Assembly: GCA_018873245.2 (NCBI GenBank)
Contig: JAEMBT020000004.1
Coordinates: 12,656,418 to 12,720,417, forward strand
DNA length: 64,000 bases
Source: Archegozetes longisetosus
Lineage: Eukaryota > Arthropoda > Arachnida > Sarcoptiformes > Trhypochthoniidae
Direction: 5' to 3'
Part shown: positions 62,383-64,000 of the stretch, in pieces
Layout of the letters: each line of letters begins with the position of its first letter
How positions within the stretch are numbered: the first letter of the stretch is position 1
Translations under genes and position numbers: made by a program
Notes under the pieces: generated by a model
Told to the model about the DNA's origin: nothing
The model's database searches: none
The model's input: the letters and a program-made list of their open reading frames with translations, nothing else

Positions 62383-63351
62383 ATGGTTTTAACATTTGTC
62401 GAAACGACTAAAAAGCATTTTGAGACGAATAACCGATTGCGTGATCTTTCGGCGCACACGTCCAAAGTTCATTCAGTTGACTGGAATTGTGACGGAAGAA
62501 AATTGGCGTCGGGCTCGTTTGACAAGACTGTGTCCCTTTTCTCATTACAATCACAATCTAACGACAGACTCTCTAAAGATCATACATTCAAAGGACATTC
62601 AGATTCAGTCGACCAGTTGTGTTGGCACCCGTCCAACGCTGACCTCTTGGCTACTGCTTCGCTCGACAGAACTGTACGTCTTTGGGACGCGAGAAGCACT
62701 AAATGTGTTTCTAGTATTCAAACGAAAGGAGAAAATATAAACATTTGTTGGTCTCCTGACGGAAATACGATTGCAGTTGGAAATAAAGAAGATTTGGTCA
62801 CTTTTATAGATACGCGAACTTATAAGACTCGATGCGAACAGCCCTTCAAATTTGAGGTCAACGAAATCAGTTGGAATAACGATAACGACCTCTTCTTCTT
62901 AACCTCAGGTCAGGGACACGTCCATGTGTTGAGTTATCCTAGTCTTCAGCAGCAAATGGTGCTGAACGCGCATCCGGCCACTTGTATTTGCATTGAATTC
63001 GATACGACCGGCAAATACTTTGCAGTCGGTTCTGCAGATGCAATGGTTTCCATTTGGGACGCAAACCATTTAGTATGTCTCAGAACCATATCCCGACTCG
63101 AGTGGCCGGCGCGTACCATCAGCTTTAGTTTTGATGGACAACTGCTTGCCTCTGCGTCTGAAGATTTAGTTATTGATATTTGTTATGTTGAGACTGGAGA
63201 ACGAGTCACTGAGATACAGACAGAGGCCCCAACGTTCACCGTCGCATTCCATCCAAAGCGTTATCTTTTGGCGTTTGCGTGCGATGATAAAGACTCATAT
63301 CAAAGAGACACCGGGACTGTTAAAGTTTTTGGATTTCCAAATAGTGGTTAA
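62383..63351 (+). CDS. THOC3: THO complex subunit 3 (TEX1), WD40 protein
   Basis: Intronless frame of 322 residues with ATG start and TAA stop. It is a WD40 propeller throughout: repeats begin AHTSKVHSVDWNCDGRKLAS, GHSDSVDQLCWHPSNADLLA, GENINICWSPDGNTIAVGNK and FEVNEISWNNDNDLFFLTSG, then NAHPATCICIEFDTTGKYFA and WPARTISFSFDGQLLASASE. The end reads PTFTVAFHPKRYLLAFACDD and GTVKVFGFPN. The blocks KGENINICWSPDG, FKFEVNEISWNNDN and HPKRxLLAFACDDKD are diagnostic for THOC3. As part of THO/TREX in the nucleus it couples transcription to mRNA export and limits R-loops. Human THOC3 is 351 residues; the difference is at the N-terminus, where the human protein has a Gly/Ala-rich extension. Confidence 0.95.
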   Translation: MVLTFVETTKKHFETNNRLRDLSAHTSKVHSVDWNCDGRKLASGSFDKTVSLFSLQSQSNDRLSKDHTFKGHSDSVDQLCWHPSNADLLATASLDRTVRLWDARSTKCVSSIQTKGENINICWSPDGNTIAVGNKEDLVTFIDTRTYKTRCEQPFKFEVNEISWNNDNDLFFLTSGQGHVHVLSYPSLQQQMVLNAHPATCICIEFDTTGKYFAVGSADAMVSIWDANHLVCLRTISRLEWPARTISFSFDGQLLASASEDLVIDICYVETGERVTEIQTEAPTFTVAFHPKRYLLAFACDDKDSYQRDTGTVKVFGFPNSG

Positions 63352-63612
63352 TATTTAATAATTACTCTATAATTGACACTTTTACCTACATCATTGTCAT
63401 ATCATCAAAGTTGAAAATTCAGTTCTAATAAAATGATTATTTCATTAAACTTTATTTAGTTGGCAGATTTCTAATGTTATAAAACTAATTTTTAAGTATT
63501 GATAAAATATTAAATGATTACTACTGGTGTCTGATTGTGAAAAGTCTAAGCTGTGCTCTTGCCTTCATCAATACATTTAAGTCAAATAATTGTTTTGATT
63601 GAGTAACTTTTA
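63352..63612. other. 3' region of THOC3
   Basis: AT-rich; an AATAAA signal (63427-63432) is a likely poly(A) site. No other feature. Confidence 0.5.
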
Positions 63613-63744
63613 GGTCGATATGCACAAGTCGAGACTTAAATAAAACTGTTTTAAACATTAGCTGTGCAATCAGTTTTAAAACGCGTTTCAAGTTTTAAGT
63701 AGGTTTTAAGACTTAAAACCGCTTTAGAGTTATGCACACGGGCC
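63613..63744. mobile_element. PIF/Harbinger-like MITE, 132 bp
   Basis: Ends read GGTCGATATGCACAAGTC and, inverted, GGCCCGTGTGCATAACTC. TTA on both sides (63610-63612 and 63745-63747) is the usual 3-bp target duplication of PIF/Harbinger transposons, as is a GG(G)CC-type terminus. The interior has repeated TTTTAAGACTTAAAACC-like palindromes. TIR identity is moderate, so this is an old copy. Confidence 0.6.
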
Positions 63745-63823
63745 TTACGTTATGTCTAATTGATTCAAAGTAAAGTTTAGGAAAGAAACTCCGGATTCAT
63801 ATATTTAATTTCTTAGCTTTGAG

Positions 63824-64000
63824 TTCAAGTATTGCATGTATTTTGCTACTAAAGTCTAAGCTTCACATTTTGATTATTTAAGCGAAATGATTGATAATTC
63901 GATTATCTTTTGTAGCAGAGTTGTATCTCAGCAGTTTCTGCTTAAATAATCAAAATATGAAACTTAGACTTTTAACATCAAAATAGATGCAATACTTGAA
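63824..64000. mobile_element. Inverted repeat with 60-bp arms, reaching the window edge
   Basis: Arms 63824-63883 and 63940-64000 are inverted copies (TTCAAGTATTGCAT, AAAGTCTAAG, TTTTGATTATTTAAGC), with roughly 85% identity and a 56-bp centre. Because the outer edge of the right arm coincides with the end of the window, the true element may extend further on both sides. Confidence 0.75.

Overview
The window is AT-rich eukaryotic nuclear DNA. I infer an arthropod, most likely a mite-like chelicerate. The evidence is short spliceosomal introns (82 and 101 bp in an NRBF2-like gene), intron-poor genes, clear metazoan orthologues (EGR/Stripe, RNF103, THOC3, NRBF2), short interstitial TTAGG tracts (the arthropod telomere unit) and many short inverted-repeat DNA transposons. 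The species assignment is not proven.

Layout. 1-6.3 kb: apparently non-coding DNA upstream of an EGR-family gene. 6.3-29.4 kb: a large EGR/Stripe-type zinc-finger gene on the + strand, modelled with a first coding exon (6307-6514), a second coding exon (19092-19616), an alternative first coding exon (26049-26289) and a last exon (27800-29370) that holds three EGR zinc fingers. The introns are long and carry CArG boxes, CRE-like sites, a TATA-like element and long GA/CT tracts. 29.4-37 kb: gene-poor, with microsatellites and a 351-bp inverted-repeat element. 37-38.2 kb: a five-pass membrane protein with a possible PLAT-like region. 39.4-42.2 kb: an F-box/LRR gene (-) and an NRBF2 autophagy gene (+, three exons) head to head. 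45.5-46 kb: a small secreted protein (-). 46.3-52.6 kb: transposon relics, including three mariner/Tc1-type transposase remnants, long inverted repeats and a foldback element built of short tandem units. 53.2-54.1 kb: a BTB-BACK protein (-). 54.9-57.7 kb: two MITEs, one of them a 742-bp hAT-like element with a perfect 8-bp target duplication, and an orphan coding exon (-). 58.1-59.2 kb: a broken Fanzor gene, the eukaryotic relative of TnpB/Cas12. 59.6-63.4 kb: RNF103-like E3 ligase (-) and THOC3 (+) head to head. 63.6-64 kb: a PIF/Harbinger-like MITE and an inverted repeat that reaches the window edge.

The most notable item is the Fanzor relic. All three RuvC acidic positions, a four-cysteine zinc ribbon and the pre-RuvC beta-rich region are readable, but they are split over three reading frames by four frameshifts, each at an A or T homopolymer. 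The N-terminal part is missing. The host genes look like ordinary cellular genes (transcription, mRNA export, ubiquitin ligation, autophagy) and do not form a pathway.
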